DNA of 64,000 nucleotides from a bacterium (GTDB lineage Bacteria; Planctomycetota; UBA1135; UBA2386), in the NCBI GenBank assembly GCA_024743115.1, contig JANSXC010000003.1, forward strand, positions 1 through 64,000, read 5' to 3'. The notes below the pieces were generated by a model. The model saw only the letters and a list, made by a program, of their open reading frames with translations. It was not told the origin of the DNA and made no database searches. Below are positions 8,210 to 17,160 of the stretch, piece after piece. The stretch's first letter is position 1, and the number at the start of each line of letters is the position of its first letter. The translations under genes and the position numbers were made by a program.

Positions 8210-8971
8210 TTGCCCGTGTACTCCGTCCTTGTCTGCGCCGCCTTCGCGCTGATCGTCGCCTTCGGCGGCGTCGCGCTCGAATTCTATGCCTGGGGCTGGG
8301 CGATCCTGTTCTCGGTCGTGCTCTTCCTCGTGTCGTGGATCCTGCTCGCGCGCCGCTTCGGCATGAAGTTGCAGCCCGCGATGGCCCGCGTGCAGAAGCA
8401 GATGGAGGCCGGCATGTTCGAACCCGCCATGCAGAGCCTCGAAGCCATGCTGCCGATGGCGAAGTGGGTGCCGATGCTACGCGGCCAGCTGCTCGCGAAC
8501 ATGGGCGTGCTCGCGTATCACGGCGGCAACAAGGAGCGCGCGGTCGAGCTGCTCGAAGGCGCGTCCGTGCGCGCTGCCGACGCCCGCCTGATGCTCGCCT
8601 GCATCCACCACAAGAACGGCAACCCCGATCGCGCCCTCGAGATCCTGGCGCTCACGAGCAAGGTCGCGCGCAAGCACCCGCTGCTGCACAACACCTACGC
8701 CTGGCTGCTCAACAAGGCCGACAAGGGCGGCGAAGCACAGGCGGTGCTCGCCGCGTTCTTGAAGAAGAACGACACCAACCAGGCGACCAAGGACAACCTG
8801 CTGCGTCTGCAGAACCGCCAGCGCATGTCGATGCAGACGTTCGACATGCAGTGGTACGCGCTCGGGCTCGAGCAGCCGCCGCAGGCAATGGGCCAGGTGC
8901 GGCGCGCGCGCAAGGGCTTCCGCGAGCCGCCCAAGAGCAAGCAGCGGCAGCAGAAGCGCAAGAAGGGCTAA
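8210..8971 (+). CDS. Membrane-anchored TPR-like protein
   Basis: A 253-aa protein with two N-terminal transmembrane helices (about residues 3-22 and 27-46), followed by a soluble helical part built of TPR-like repeats: MEAGMFEPAMQSLEAML, HGGNKERAVELLEGA, KNGNPDRALEILAL and NKADKGGEAQAVLAAF. The C-terminus is very basic (KSKQRQQKRKKG). The start codon is uncertain: TTG at 8210 or GTG at 8216, neither with a strong ribosome-binding site. It lies sixteen bases upstream of an oxidoreductase gene on the same strand. Probably a scaffold protein facing the cytoplasm; no specific partner is evident. Confidence 0.66.
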   Translation: MPVYSVLVCAAFALIVAFGGVALEFYAWGWAILFSVVLFLVSWILLARRFGMKLQPAMARVQKQMEAGMFEPAMQSLEAMLPMAKWVPMLRGQLLANMGVLAYHGGNKERAVELLEGASVRAADARLMLACIHHKNGNPDRALEILALTSKVARKHPLLHNTYAWLLNKADKGGEAQAVLAAFLKKNDTNQATKDNLLRLQNRQRMSMQTFDMQWYALGLEQPPQAMGQVRRARKGFREPPKSKQRQQKRKKG

Positions 8972-8986
8972 GAGCCTGGGCCCTGC

Positions 8987-10438
8987 ATGTCCGTGATCCG
9001 GCACGACCTGCCAGACGCCGTCTGGCCCACCGCGGAGCAAGCCGCGGCGTCGCGCCTGTTCTCCCCCATCGAGCTCGGCCCCGTCACGGCGCCGACGCGC
9101 ACGTGGGTGCCCGCGATGGTGCCGTGGCGCGCGACCGACGACGGCCACGCCACTGACGATGTGATCGACTGGTACGGCCGCTTCGCCGACGGTCGCCCCG
9201 GAGTCCTCGTCGTGGAGGCGACCGGCATCCGCGACGTGCCGAGCGGTCCGCTGCTGCGCGTTGGCCACGACCGCTTCCTCGACGGTTTGCGCCGCCTCGT
9301 CGATCGCGTGCGCGAGCGCAGCAACGGCGAAACACGCCTGTTTCTGCAAACGATCGACTTCCTGACGATTCGTCGCCGCCCAGAGAAGGACAAGTTCTTC
9401 GCGCGCTTCCTGGCGATCACGCCGGCGCACCGCGTAGCGATGCGGTCCGATGACGAGGCCGAGGTGCGCGCCCGGCTGGCGACCTGCGACGACGAGCGCC
9501 TGCGCGAGGTGCTGACCGCCCGCGAGTTCCGTGACTATTCGCACGGCTACCGCGACGAGGTGAACGACCTCCAACTGCCCCACGTTCGCGAACTGCCGAA
9601 GGTGCTGCCCGAGCTGTTCGCGGACGCCGCCGCGCGCGCCGAGCGCGCGGGCTTCGACGGCGTCGAGCTGCACTATGCGCACGCCTACACGATGGCCTCG
9701 TTTCTCTCCCGCACGAACGTGCGTGATGACGGCTACGGCGGCTCGACCGCGGCGCGCGCGCGCCTGCCGCTCGAAGTATTCGAGGCCGTGCGCGCGAGTG
9801 TGGGATCGACGTTCGCCGTCGGTGCCCGCTTCCTCGGCGACGAGGTGATCGACGGCGGCGGCCGGATCGAGGATGCGACCGACTACGGCGTCGCGTTCGC
9901 GAAGGCAGGCTTCGATTTCCTGTCGATCAGCAAGGGCGGCAAGTTCGACGACGCAAAGCAACCAAAGGTCGGCGAAGCCGCGTATCCGTACACCGGCCCC
10001 AGCGGTCACGAGTGCATGCCGACCGTGCGCAGCGACGAACGTGGCCCATTCGGACGCAACGTTCACCTCGCCGCATCGATCCGCGCCGCGGTGCGCCACG
10101 CAGGTCACGAGACTCCCGTTGTCGCTGCCGGCGGCATCTGCGACTTCGGCATGGCCGAGGGCATTCTCGCGCGCGGCGAAGCGGACGCGATCGCCGCCGC
10201 GCGGCAGAGCCTCGCCGACCCCGATTGGTGGGAGAAGATGCGGCGAGGCCACGGCGAGGCGGTGCGCCGATGCATCTACACGAACTACTGCGAGGGGCTC
10301 GATCAGAAGCACAAGCAGGTGACCTGCCAGCTCTGGGATCGCGAGTTCGACACGGGCGAGGACTACGTGCCGCGCAGCAAGGACGGTAAGCGCAGGCTGT
10401 TGCCGCCGGTTTGGCAGCCGCCGGAGTCCGGGAGCTAA
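8987..10438 (+). CDS. Old-yellow-enzyme family flavin oxidoreductase
   Basis: A 483-aa TIM-barrel FMN enzyme of the NADH:flavin oxidoreductase/OYE group. Diagnostic stretches are LFSPIELGPVTAPTRTWVPAM near the N-terminus, GVELHYAHAYTMASFLS with the following NVRDDGYGGS (the AH-Y-x-FLSP...N-R-D-YGGS signature), and FDFLSISKGGK before the phosphate-binding VVAAGGI and DAIAAARQSLADPDW. An insert of roughly 60-70 residues (TIRRRPEKDKF to REFRDYSHGY) sits mid-barrel. The C-terminal CIYTNYC...VTC resembles the Fe-S cysteine cluster of 2,4-dienoyl-CoA reductase/BaiCD relatives but has different spacing. The second FAD/NAD domain of those enzymes is missing. Substrate unknown. Confidence 0.8.
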   Translation: MSVIRHDLPDAVWPTAEQAAASRLFSPIELGPVTAPTRTWVPAMVPWRATDDGHATDDVIDWYGRFADGRPGVLVVEATGIRDVPSGPLLRVGHDRFLDGLRRLVDRVRERSNGETRLFLQTIDFLTIRRRPEKDKFFARFLAITPAHRVAMRSDDEAEVRARLATCDDERLREVLTAREFRDYSHGYRDEVNDLQLPHVRELPKVLPELFADAAARAERAGFDGVELHYAHAYTMASFLSRTNVRDDGYGGSTAARARLPLEVFEAVRASVGSTFAVGARFLGDEVIDGGGRIEDATDYGVAFAKAGFDFLSISKGGKFDDAKQPKVGEAAYPYTGPSGHECMPTVRSDERGPFGRNVHLAASIRAAVRHAGHETPVVAAGGICDFGMAEGILARGEADAIAAARQSLADPDWWEKMRRGHGEAVRRCIYTNYCEGLDQKHKQVTCQLWDREFDTGEDYVPRSKDGKRRLLPPVWQPPESGS

Positions 10439-10537
10439 GCCCCTGGTCGGCGGGATTCAGGCCGGCTGCAATCGGGCCGGCAGGATTGCGGGAAGAACTG
10501 CGGCGCGAGCCTCGTCCGAGCCCCCAACACGGAGGCC

Positions 10538-11323
10538 ATGATGCTCAAGACCACGACCCTCACCTGTCTGCTGACCGCCACGGCGGCCAACGTTCTTCCC
10601 GCCCAGGGCCCGACCGATCCGAGGCTCCAACGATTCGTCATCGAACCCGGCGCCATCGAGATGAGCGAGCTCGTCGACCGCTCGGCGTCCTATCTCGGCT
10701 GGAACATCCTCGTCAATCAACAGGAACTCGCGCACTGCGCCGACCAGTTCAAGCTGCAGAATCGGATCGAGACCGACCGCAGCGGCTGCGAGGACGTGCT
10801 CACGACGATGCTCGCGACGCGCGGGATCGTGGTTCGCCCACTCGATGAGGGCAAGAAGCTCTACGAGGTCGTTTCGCTTCAGGGCCCACGCGGCCGCGAG
10901 GTTCTCAACTCGGCTCCGCAACGCACGGCGGAGGCAATTCTCTCGCGACCCAACCTGCGCATGCCGGTCTCGACCGTGCTGCCGCTGAAGCACATCAACT
11001 CGCAGATCGCGGTCAACTCGATGCGACCGTTCTTTGCGTCTCACCAGGGTTCGAGTTCGATGCTCAGCTTCGGCACGGCCGGCTCGAAGAGCTCGCTGAT
11101 GATCACGGGCATGCAAGACCAGGTCGCAACAGCGATCCGCATGGTGCAGAACAGCGACGTACCGGCTGAACCGCAGGCGGACGAGCAGCCGATGAAGCGA
11201 GCCCAGAGTCAGGCGCAGCGCACGACCGTATCCACGAATCGACTGAAGCGGCTCGAGGGACGACTCGCGGATCTCGAGAAGCGCCTCGACCGACTGGCCA
11301 AGCTGCTCAAGAAGGGCAACTGA
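10538..11323 (+). CDS. Exported secretin-N-domain-like protein, paralogue 1
   Basis: A 261-aa exported protein: signal peptide ending in VLPAQG, then an N0-like beta-alpha domain (IEMSELVDRSASYLGWNILV, with the 'domain of strands around a Leu-rich helix' typical of GspD/PilQ/FecA N0). A second, KH/N1-like domain follows (PVSTVLPLKHINSQIAVNSM, LMITGMQDQVATAIRMVQ), which is the secretin N1-type pattern in which a helix follows a short strand pair. It ends in a Lys/Arg/Leu coiled coil (RLKRLEGRLADLEKRLDRL). There is no secretin beta-barrel domain. A paralogue starts one base after its stop, so the two are translated together. Probably a periplasmic ring or adaptor protein. Confidence 0.62.
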   Translation: MMLKTTTLTCLLTATAANVLPAQGPTDPRLQRFVIEPGAIEMSELVDRSASYLGWNILVNQQELAHCADQFKLQNRIETDRSGCEDVLTTMLATRGIVVRPLDEGKKLYEVVSLQGPRGREVLNSAPQRTAEAILSRPNLRMPVSTVLPLKHINSQIAVNSMRPFFASHQGSSSMLSFGTAGSKSSLMITGMQDQVATAIRMVQNSDVPAEPQADEQPMKRAQSQAQRTTVSTNRLKRLEGRLADLEKRLDRLAKLLKKGN

Positions 11324-11324
11324 C

Positions 11325-12080
11325 ATGCGGCGAGCCGCCGGAACGGTGTGCGCCACCGTACTGCTGGCCGCGGCGTCGGTCGCCCCGGCACAGCAGACGA
11401 TTGCTGCGGCGACCGCTACGCACGGCGAGATTCGCGCCGACCGGCACGGACTCGTGCTGCCCGCGGGTGAGTTCACGGTCCCGGAGCTGATCGAGGCGAC
11501 CGCGGACTTCCTGTGCCGCAACTACCTCTACGACTACGGAAAAGCCGAGCAGGCGGGGATGTTCCGCCTGCAGCGCCCGGTCGCAGTCGACGCACTCGGC
11601 GCCGAAGAGCTGCTCTACGCCCTGCTGTCGACGCGCGGCTTCGCCGTGCTACCGATCGACGAGCTGCGCGGCGTCTACGGCGTGCTCTACCTCGGTGCGA
11701 CCGACCGCGATCCGAGCCCGCCGCTGCAGTCGCCGTGGCGACCGGCGGAGGAGATCCTGCGCCGCCCCCAGCTGCGTGAAATCGTCTATTCCCACGTTCT
11801 GCTGGAACACGCCGACGCGCGCGAGGTCGCCCGCATGCTGCGCGACCTCGACCGCCACCAGACCTGGCGCCCCGGCCATCTGCTCGCGAGCGCATCGAGT
11901 TCGCGATTCCTGATGCTGCACGGCTACCGCGATCGCATTGCCAACGCGATCAGGATCGCGCAGCAGATCGACCGCTACGCGAAGCCGCGTCAGCAGCGAT
12001 CGCTACCGGATCGTTCGTTGCTCGATCGCATCGCCGACCTCGAACGGCGGATTCGCGCACTCGAACAGCGCCCACGCTGA
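11325..12080 (+). CDS. Exported secretin-N-domain-like protein, paralogue 2
   Basis: A 251-aa exported paralogue of the preceding gene with the same layout: signal peptide (VLLAAASVAPAQQ), an N0-like domain (GEFTVPELIEATADFLCRNYLYD; LLYALLSTRGFAVLPI corresponds to LTTMLATRGIVVRPL in paralogue 1), an N1-like domain (YSHVLLEHADAREVARMLRDL; LMLHGYRDRIANAIRIAQQ) and a final coiled coil (LLDRIADLERRIRALEQ). Sequence identity between the pair is low but the succession of motifs is shared. Together they could form a hetero-oligomeric periplasmic assembly. The gene converges with the PIG-L gene, only five bases apart. Confidence 0.62.
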   Translation: MRRAAGTVCATVLLAAASVAPAQQTIAAATATHGEIRADRHGLVLPAGEFTVPELIEATADFLCRNYLYDYGKAEQAGMFRLQRPVAVDALGAEELLYALLSTRGFAVLPIDELRGVYGVLYLGATDRDPSPPLQSPWRPAEEILRRPQLREIVYSHVLLEHADAREVARMLRDLDRHQTWRPGHLLASASSSRFLMLHGYRDRIANAIRIAQQIDRYAKPRQQRSLPDRSLLDRIADLERRIRALEQRPR

Positions 12081-12085
12081 CCGGC

Positions 12086-14377
12086 TCAGCGCGCGAGCAG
12101 ATTCACGAGCAGCCGCGCCGCGCCGGCATTGCCGACCCGCAGCTGGCGGTAGATCGCTAGCGAGCAGTAGACGTAGTCGCCCTTGCCGTACTCGGTGTAG
12201 AGCAGCGAGCCCCGAGACGGCTTCTTCTCACTCGAGTCCTGCATCTCGAACAGCGGCGTCCACGCCTTGTCCCAGCGCGTCGGGAAGTTGAGCCCGCGCT
12301 CCTGCACCCAGTTCTCGAAGTCGCGCGCGGTGATTCGATGCGGCTGCGTCACGAGCCGATGGTCGGGTTCGAGGAACTTCACGACCGCATCCTCCTCCGT
12401 GACCCTCTCACGCCCGACCGTGAACGGAAACGGTGCGAGCGACTGATCGGCCTCGGCGGCGTTCCACTCCCGTGGCTTGTGATACATCACGACGACCCGG
12501 CCGCCAGCACGGCAGAACTCGAGGATGCGCCCGCGCATCTCCGCGAGATCCTTGCGGTGATAGTTCGCCCGGATGTCGATGAGCAACGTCGAGTAGTTCT
12601 CGAGCGGTACGGTCATCAGGGTGTCGCGCTCCAAGACGTCGACCTCGACACCCAGATCCGCAAGCGCGCGCTCGGTCGAATCGTCGGGCCCGCGCACCAG
12701 ACCGACGCGCAACCCGTCCGGCACGGATACGTCCACCGACTGAACGCGCACGCGCGCGGAGTGATCACCGAAGCCGACGAGCACGCCCGCATCCGCGGTG
12801 AGTTCGGCCGGATCGATCGTCGCGTTGACGAGCAGCCGCGCCTCGCTGTGATCTCTGGTCAACTGCAAGCGCCCCGGCGCCGAGGTCGCCTGGATCCCGG
12901 GGCCCATCGCGAGCTTGACCGGCGTCTCGGGCTCGTTGTTGCGATAGGTGCGCACGCTCGCGCTGAACGTGCGCTCCGCAACCTTGCCCTTGGGCACCAT
13001 GATCACGCTGCGGTCGAGCTTGACGACCACCGGTGGCACGGTCGTGTAGGGCAACCGTTTCGTGACGACGCACGAACCATCGGACGATGCCAGCCGGAAG
13101 CTGACCTTCACGTCGACGAAACTCGGTTCGGGACCGATCTTCGGCTGCCCCTCGTCGTCAACCTCGGGCGCGAACGTCACCGAGAACTTGCCCGGCATCG
13201 GCTGCGGTTTCGCTTTCGGGTCGACAGCTGGCGTCGGCAGTTCGAACACGCGAGTCCGAACGGGCGCATTCACAGGTCGCCCCATGCGACCCTGACACTC
13301 GACCTCGACGTCTGCGACCCGCTCGTGGCCGTGAACGACCACCTTCGCAATCCCCTCACCTCCGACCGGCACCGTGTCACTGTCGAGCCAGACCTCGACG
13401 CGCACGTTCGCCTGCGCCAGCAACACGCGCTGCATCGCGAGTACGACGTGGTCCGTGACCTCCTCGGCGCCGAGCAGCAGGTCGTCGATGACATCCTGCC
13501 GCTTGGCTGCCGTCATCGCGCGGGCCTCGACCGGGAGCACGCGGCTACGCGGCTTCGGCAACCACGCGTTCCAGCTGTCGGCCTTCGTGCGCTTCCGACC
13601 CTCGGGGTAGACCAGCTCCCACCACTCCTTGGTCACCCGCAACGGATTGTGCGGCCCCCACGGCCCCTGCGTGACGTGTTGGACCCACGCGTCGTGCGCG
13701 AGACGCGCATAGGTCTCACCGCGCAGCGGATCGAGCTCGGCGGGGTCGACCGTCACCCAGGCGTCCTCGTGCCCACACCGACCGAACATCGGCGGCACGC
13801 GATCACCACGCGCCGCGCGCTCTTTCAGAACCTCGAGGATCGCCCAGGCACACGCACGGTGGTGACCATGGCCCCGTTCGATGTTGTGGTTGGTCACGAT
13901 CAGATCCGGGGACACCTCGTCAATGACCGCGCGCATCGCATCGCGCAGCCGGTCCTTGCCCCAGAACTCGAGCGTTTCTTCGAGCGTCTTGGAGAACCCG
14001 AAGTCCTCCATCCCGAGCCACATCACGCCGACATCCGACATCGCCGCCGCCGCGAGTGTTTCCCGCACGCGCAGGAACGCGAGCTCGGGCCCGATCTCGC
14101 GCCCGATCGCGTTCTGGCCACCGTCGCCGTAGGTCGCATACGCAGTCACGACCTTGACGCCGTGCTTGCGCCGCAGGATCAAGCGTGTGCGTGAGGCTTC
14201 GTCGTCGGGATGCGCGGCGATGTTGAGCACGACCGCGTCGGTCGACGCGTCGAGGATCGCCTGCTGCAGCGCCACGAGACCGGCTTCGGGTTCGGCGTTC
14301 TGCGCAGGAATCGCGGACGTCAGGAACGCACCGCTCACAAGCAGCGCAACGAGGGAGCGGGCCAGAGAGAGACTCAT
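12086..14377 (-). CDS. Secreted PIG-L/LmbE-type deacetylase fused to C-terminal Ig-like and GATase-like domains
   Basis: A 763-aa exported protein. The start at 14377 gives signal peptide LVALLVSGAFLTSAIPAQ; the frame is open further upstream but reads as noise. The N-terminal ~220 residues are a zinc-dependent LmbE/PIG-L de-N-acetylase: AAHPDDE (Zn ligands and general base), YGDGGQN, and the distal HGHHRACAWA. A long middle region with repeated beta-strand motifs (VWLDSDTVPVGGEG, VPKGKVAERTF) resembles NEW3/CARDB-type Ig folds. The last part (VGLVRGPDDSTERALADLGV, GRVVVMYHK) resembles a class I glutamine-amidotransferase-like fold. It lies 22 bases downstream of an aminotransferase gene on the same strand, suggesting amino-sugar metabolism. 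Confidence 0.78.
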   Translation of the reverse strand: MSLSLARSLVALLVSGAFLTSAIPAQNAEPEAGLVALQQAILDASTDAVVLNIAAHPDDEASRTRLILRRKHGVKVVTAYATYGDGGQNAIGREIGPELAFLRVRETLAAAAMSDVGVMWLGMEDFGFSKTLEETLEFWGKDRLRDAMRAVIDEVSPDLIVTNHNIERGHGHHRACAWAILEVLKERAARGDRVPPMFGRCGHEDAWVTVDPAELDPLRGETYARLAHDAWVQHVTQGPWGPHNPLRVTKEWWELVYPEGRKRTKADSWNAWLPKPRSRVLPVEARAMTAAKRQDVIDDLLLGAEEVTDHVVLAMQRVLLAQANVRVEVWLDSDTVPVGGEGIAKVVVHGHERVADVEVECQGRMGRPVNAPVRTRVFELPTPAVDPKAKPQPMPGKFSVTFAPEVDDEGQPKIGPEPSFVDVKVSFRLASSDGSCVVTKRLPYTTVPPVVVKLDRSVIMVPKGKVAERTFSASVRTYRNNEPETPVKLAMGPGIQATSAPGRLQLTRDHSEARLLVNATIDPAELTADAGVLVGFGDHSARVRVQSVDVSVPDGLRVGLVRGPDDSTERALADLGVEVDVLERDTLMTVPLENYSTLLIDIRANYHRKDLAEMRGRILEFCRAGGRVVVMYHKPREWNAAEADQSLAPFPFTVGRERVTEEDAVVKFLEPDHRLVTQPHRITARDFENWVQERGLNFPTRWDKAWTPLFEMQDSSEKKPSRGSLLYTEYGKGDYVYCSLAIYRQLRVGNAGAARLLVNLLAR

Positions 14378-14399
14378 CGGTGGATCATCGGGCGATCGA

Positions 14400-15623
14400 T
14401 CAATTGGCGAGGCTACGCAAACGCTGCATGGCTTCGTCGAGCACGGGCCAGTCGACGGCGAACTGGAACCGCATAGTGCGCGTGGCGTTCGGATCCGCGA
14501 AGAACAAGTGTCCCGGTACCGCATTGATACCGATCTTCTCGATCATGCGGAGCACCGCCGCATGCGGATCGAGGTCGCCGAACACGGGTCGGTAGTCGGC
14601 CATCACGTAGTAGGCGCCCTGCGGCAGCTCGAACTCGAACCCCGCGTCGCGTAGCGCCGCGCAGAAGGCGTCCCGCTTCTGCTCGTAGCCCGTCTGCAGG
14701 TCGCGATAGAACGAATCATCGAGTTCTTCGAGCGCGCGCTGCACGCCGCGCTGCATCGGTCGCGCCGCACAGACCTCGATCTGGTCGAACACGATGCCGC
14801 ACTTCTCGACGATCTCGCGCGGCCCCGCGAGGAAACCGATCCGCCAGCCGGTCACGGAGAACGTCTTGCTGAACGAGTTCATCGTCAACGTCCGCTCGGC
14901 GAGCGCGGGGATCGTCGCCGGTGAGACGTGCTCGCGACCGTCGAAGCACATGTACTCGTAAACCTCGTCGGTGAGCACGATCACGTCGGTCCCCGTGAGC
15001 ACCTCGGCGAGCGCGGTGAGTTCCGCCGGGGTCCACACCTTGCCCGATGGGTTGCCGGGCGTGTTGACCACGACCGCGCGCGTCTTCGACGTCAGCGCCG
15101 AGCGCAGCCGCTCGGGATCGAACGCGAGCGTCTTCGGCTCGAGTTGCACCGCCACGGGCGTCGCGCCGAACAACGGCACCGTCGTCCAGTGGTAGCTGTA
15201 GAACGGCTCGAAGACGATGACCTCGTCGCCAGGTTCGATGAGCGTCATCCCCGCGGCGAAGAACGCACCCGAGCTGCCGGTGCAGACGGCGACGTTCTCG
15301 GCCTGATATTCGGTGAGGCCATTGTGCTCACGCAGCTTCTTGGCGATGGCCGCGCGCAGCTCCGGCAGCCCGGCGTACGGTGTGTAGAGCTGGCGATCGC
15401 CACCGTCGATCGACTCGATCGCGCCGCGCACGAGCGGCTCGGGCGAATCGAGATCGCACACGCCCTGGCCGAGGTTGATGCCGTTCGGCACACCGTTGAT
15501 GACGAGCGTCAGCGAGCGGAGCAGGTTGCCTTCTTCGAGATGTCGCCGGCGTGCAGCCTGGCGATCGAACGGCCCGCACGACGAGTTGGCGGGAGAACTG
15601 CTGGAGTCGGAGGAACTGGGCAT
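14400..15623 (-). CDS. PLP-dependent aminotransferase, class I/II
   Basis: A 407-aa fold-type I aminotransferase. Seen: substrate-arm GINLGQGVCDLDSP, the YTPYAGLPELR segment, cofactor-binding CTGSSGAFFAAG, NTPGNPSGK, the LTDEVYEYM aspartate/tyrosine pair, and the PLP Schiff-base lysine in SFSKTFSVTGWR. Late in the protein PQGAYYVMADY supplies the expected strand and FADPNATRTMRFQFA the distal substrate-carboxylate region (Arg-rich). It most resembles aspartate/methionine/kynurenine-type subgroup I-gamma enzymes; the amino-acid substrate is not resolvable. The first ~30 residues are Ser/Arg-rich and could be an over-long start. Upstream of the PIG-L gene in one probable transcript. Confidence 0.82.
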   Translation of the reverse strand: MPSSSDSSSSPANSSCGPFDRQAARRRHLEEGNLLRSLTLVINGVPNGINLGQGVCDLDSPEPLVRGAIESIDGGDRQLYTPYAGLPELRAAIAKKLREHNGLTEYQAENVAVCTGSSGAFFAAGMTLIEPGDEVIVFEPFYSYHWTTVPLFGATPVAVQLEPKTLAFDPERLRSALTSKTRAVVVNTPGNPSGKVWTPAELTALAEVLTGTDVIVLTDEVYEYMCFDGREHVSPATIPALAERTLTMNSFSKTFSVTGWRIGFLAGPREIVEKCGIVFDQIEVCAARPMQRGVQRALEELDDSFYRDLQTGYEQKRDAFCAALRDAGFEFELPQGAYYVMADYRPVFGDLDPHAAVLRMIEKIGINAVPGHLFFADPNATRTMRFQFAVDWPVLDEAMQRLRSLAN

Positions 15624-15687
15624 GTCGACGAGCGGCCATCACTCTAACGACACCGTCAGCCGCGCCCGACCCGATCTCGCGATTGCC

Positions 15688-17001
15688 TCAGCGATTGCGC
15701 AGATACCAGAGTTCGACCTGCTTCACGGCGCGACCCTGCGTCGCGGGATCCGCCGCCGTGTCATAGCCGAAGTCCTTGCCGGTGATGCCGACGAGCGCCG
15801 TCGCCGCGGCCTCGCGCTGGTTCCTGATCTTGCTCCGCAGCGCCCAGACGATGTCGGGCATCGCGGCCTTGCCGCGTCGTTTCAACTCCGCCGCACACTC
15901 CTTGACGTGCTTCGGCAGGCTGTTGGGGCCGATCTGTGGCAGCGTCATCACCTTGGGCGTGATCGGCACGAGGTCCTTCTGGAACTTGCGCCGCAGGAAC
16001 AGCACCGCAAACGACGTAGCAATCGCCGAACCCCGACCGAACGGCAGGTTGTTCTCACGTTCGCCGTGCTCTTCCCCGACCCAGCCGCCGCCGGGCAACT
16101 GATGATCGAGCAACATGCGCGCGCCGAGCTCGTACCACGACTTGCCCGCGACCCGATCGACATCGGTCAGGATCGCGGCCCGCTCTAGGCCGTAGAGGAA
16201 GTAGTAGGCCCAGTGCTCCTTCACCGCGCCGATGCGGTCGACGTTGTTGTCGAAGTATCGCCAGCCGAGCTCGATCTTCTTCGTCAGCTTCGGCGTCAGT
16301 GTGTGGCCATCACCGAGCGCCTGTCGGCAGACCGCCATAACCGCGATACCCGCCGCGGTCATGGACGCGTAGCCCGGGAAACCCGAGTTGAGCTTCTGGT
16401 AGCCGAAGCTGCCGTCGACGTCCTGCTGCTCCGCGATGTTCTTGGCCAGCGCGCTCCACACCTTCTTCGGAATCGCCACCTGCATCGCCCGCGCCGAGCG
16501 CAACCCGAGCGCGGCATACTGCGTGTTGCTGAGATCCCACTGCCCGGTGTTGATCATGTAACCGAAGGCGCCTTCGTCGCGATGCCGCAGCAGGCGCTTG
16601 ACGTCCTTCTTGGCGATGTCACGCCGGTCAGGGAACGCGGGCAGATCCTGCATCACCATGAGCCTCAGCGCGATGTCGTAGGTCTGCGCACACCGCGCGT
16701 TGGACAGCCGCTTCACCGCGCGGACGAAACCCTTCTCCGACTGGTCGACGCCGTCATGGATCGCGGCGAGCATCACCAGCGCCAGAACACCCGGTCGCAC
16801 GTGCTTGCCCGCCGCCTTGTCGAGATGCGCGAGGATCGCGCCGCGCGCGAGATCGAGCGCCTGCTCGACGTCGGACTGCAGCTCGTCGTCGATCTTTGAC
16901 GCGCCAGCGCCGGCGGACCCGCTCTTGGCGGAGCCGGCATCCTGGGACGGCAGGGCGGCAGCCAGCGCGGCAGCCACGATCAGGGAACGGAATCGATGCA
17001 T
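15688..17001 (-). CDS. Secreted alpha/alpha-barrel repeat protein (terpene-cyclase/prenyltransferase-like)
   Basis: A 437-aa exported protein. The start at 17001 opens signal peptide MHRFRSLIVAAALAAALPSQ; an upstream in-frame start is less likely. Repeats of helix pairs with QW-like motifs are visible: GAFGYMINTGQWDLSNTQYA, VDGSFGYQKL, YYFLYGLERAAILTD and LPGGGWVGEEH. These match the alpha/alpha toroid used by squalene cyclases, prenyltransferases, A-macroglobulin thioester domains and related planctomycete secreted proteins. The cyclase DxDD motif is absent, so enzymatic squalene cyclisation is not claimed. Possibly a polysaccharide- or protein-binding scaffold. Confidence 0.7.
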   Translation of the reverse strand: MHRFRSLIVAAALAAALPSQDAGSAKSGSAGAGASKIDDELQSDVEQALDLARGAILAHLDKAAGKHVRPGVLALVMLAAIHDGVDQSEKGFVRAVKRLSNARCAQTYDIALRLMVMQDLPAFPDRRDIAKKDVKRLLRHRDEGAFGYMINTGQWDLSNTQYAALGLRSARAMQVAIPKKVWSALAKNIAEQQDVDGSFGYQKLNSGFPGYASMTAAGIAVMAVCRQALGDGHTLTPKLTKKIELGWRYFDNNVDRIGAVKEHWAYYFLYGLERAAILTDVDRVAGKSWYELGARMLLDHQLPGGGWVGEEHGERENNLPFGRGSAIATSFAVLFLRRKFQKDLVPITPKVMTLPQIGPNSLPKHVKECAAELKRRGKAAMPDIVWALRSKIRNQREAAATALVGITGKDFGYDTAADPATQGRAVKQVELWYLRNR

Positions 17002-17160
17002 CGCGGGGTCGGCGGAGAGGACGCGGGAAACCAGCGTAGCACGGAGCCGGGATCTCCCCGGCGCGTCAGGAGCATTCCGCCGAACGACCGCGAATCGCAC
17101 GCGATCGCGGCAGGTTTCCCACCGGTGTTACCGCCGCGCAGCTCGATCGCGACCGGCGGT

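Noticed and set aside
8477..10312. 611-codon open frame on the - strand
   Set aside because: Antisense to the TPR-like and old-yellow-enzyme genes; composition-driven frame without motifs.
10538..12080. Part of a type II or III secretion system
   Set aside because: Only N-domain-like proteins; no secretin barrel, ATPase or pilin genes nearby.
12338..14194. 618-codon open frame on the + strand
   Set aside because: Antisense to the PIG-L fusion gene, which has catalytic motifs and a signal peptide. In GC-rich DNA the opposite strand often lacks stops; the translation is His/Arg/Asp-rich without any family pattern.
15688..17001. Squalene-hopene cyclase
   Set aside because: QW-like repeats are present but the protein is exported, shorter than cyclases (about 437 against 600-plus residues) and lacks the DxDD catalytic motif.
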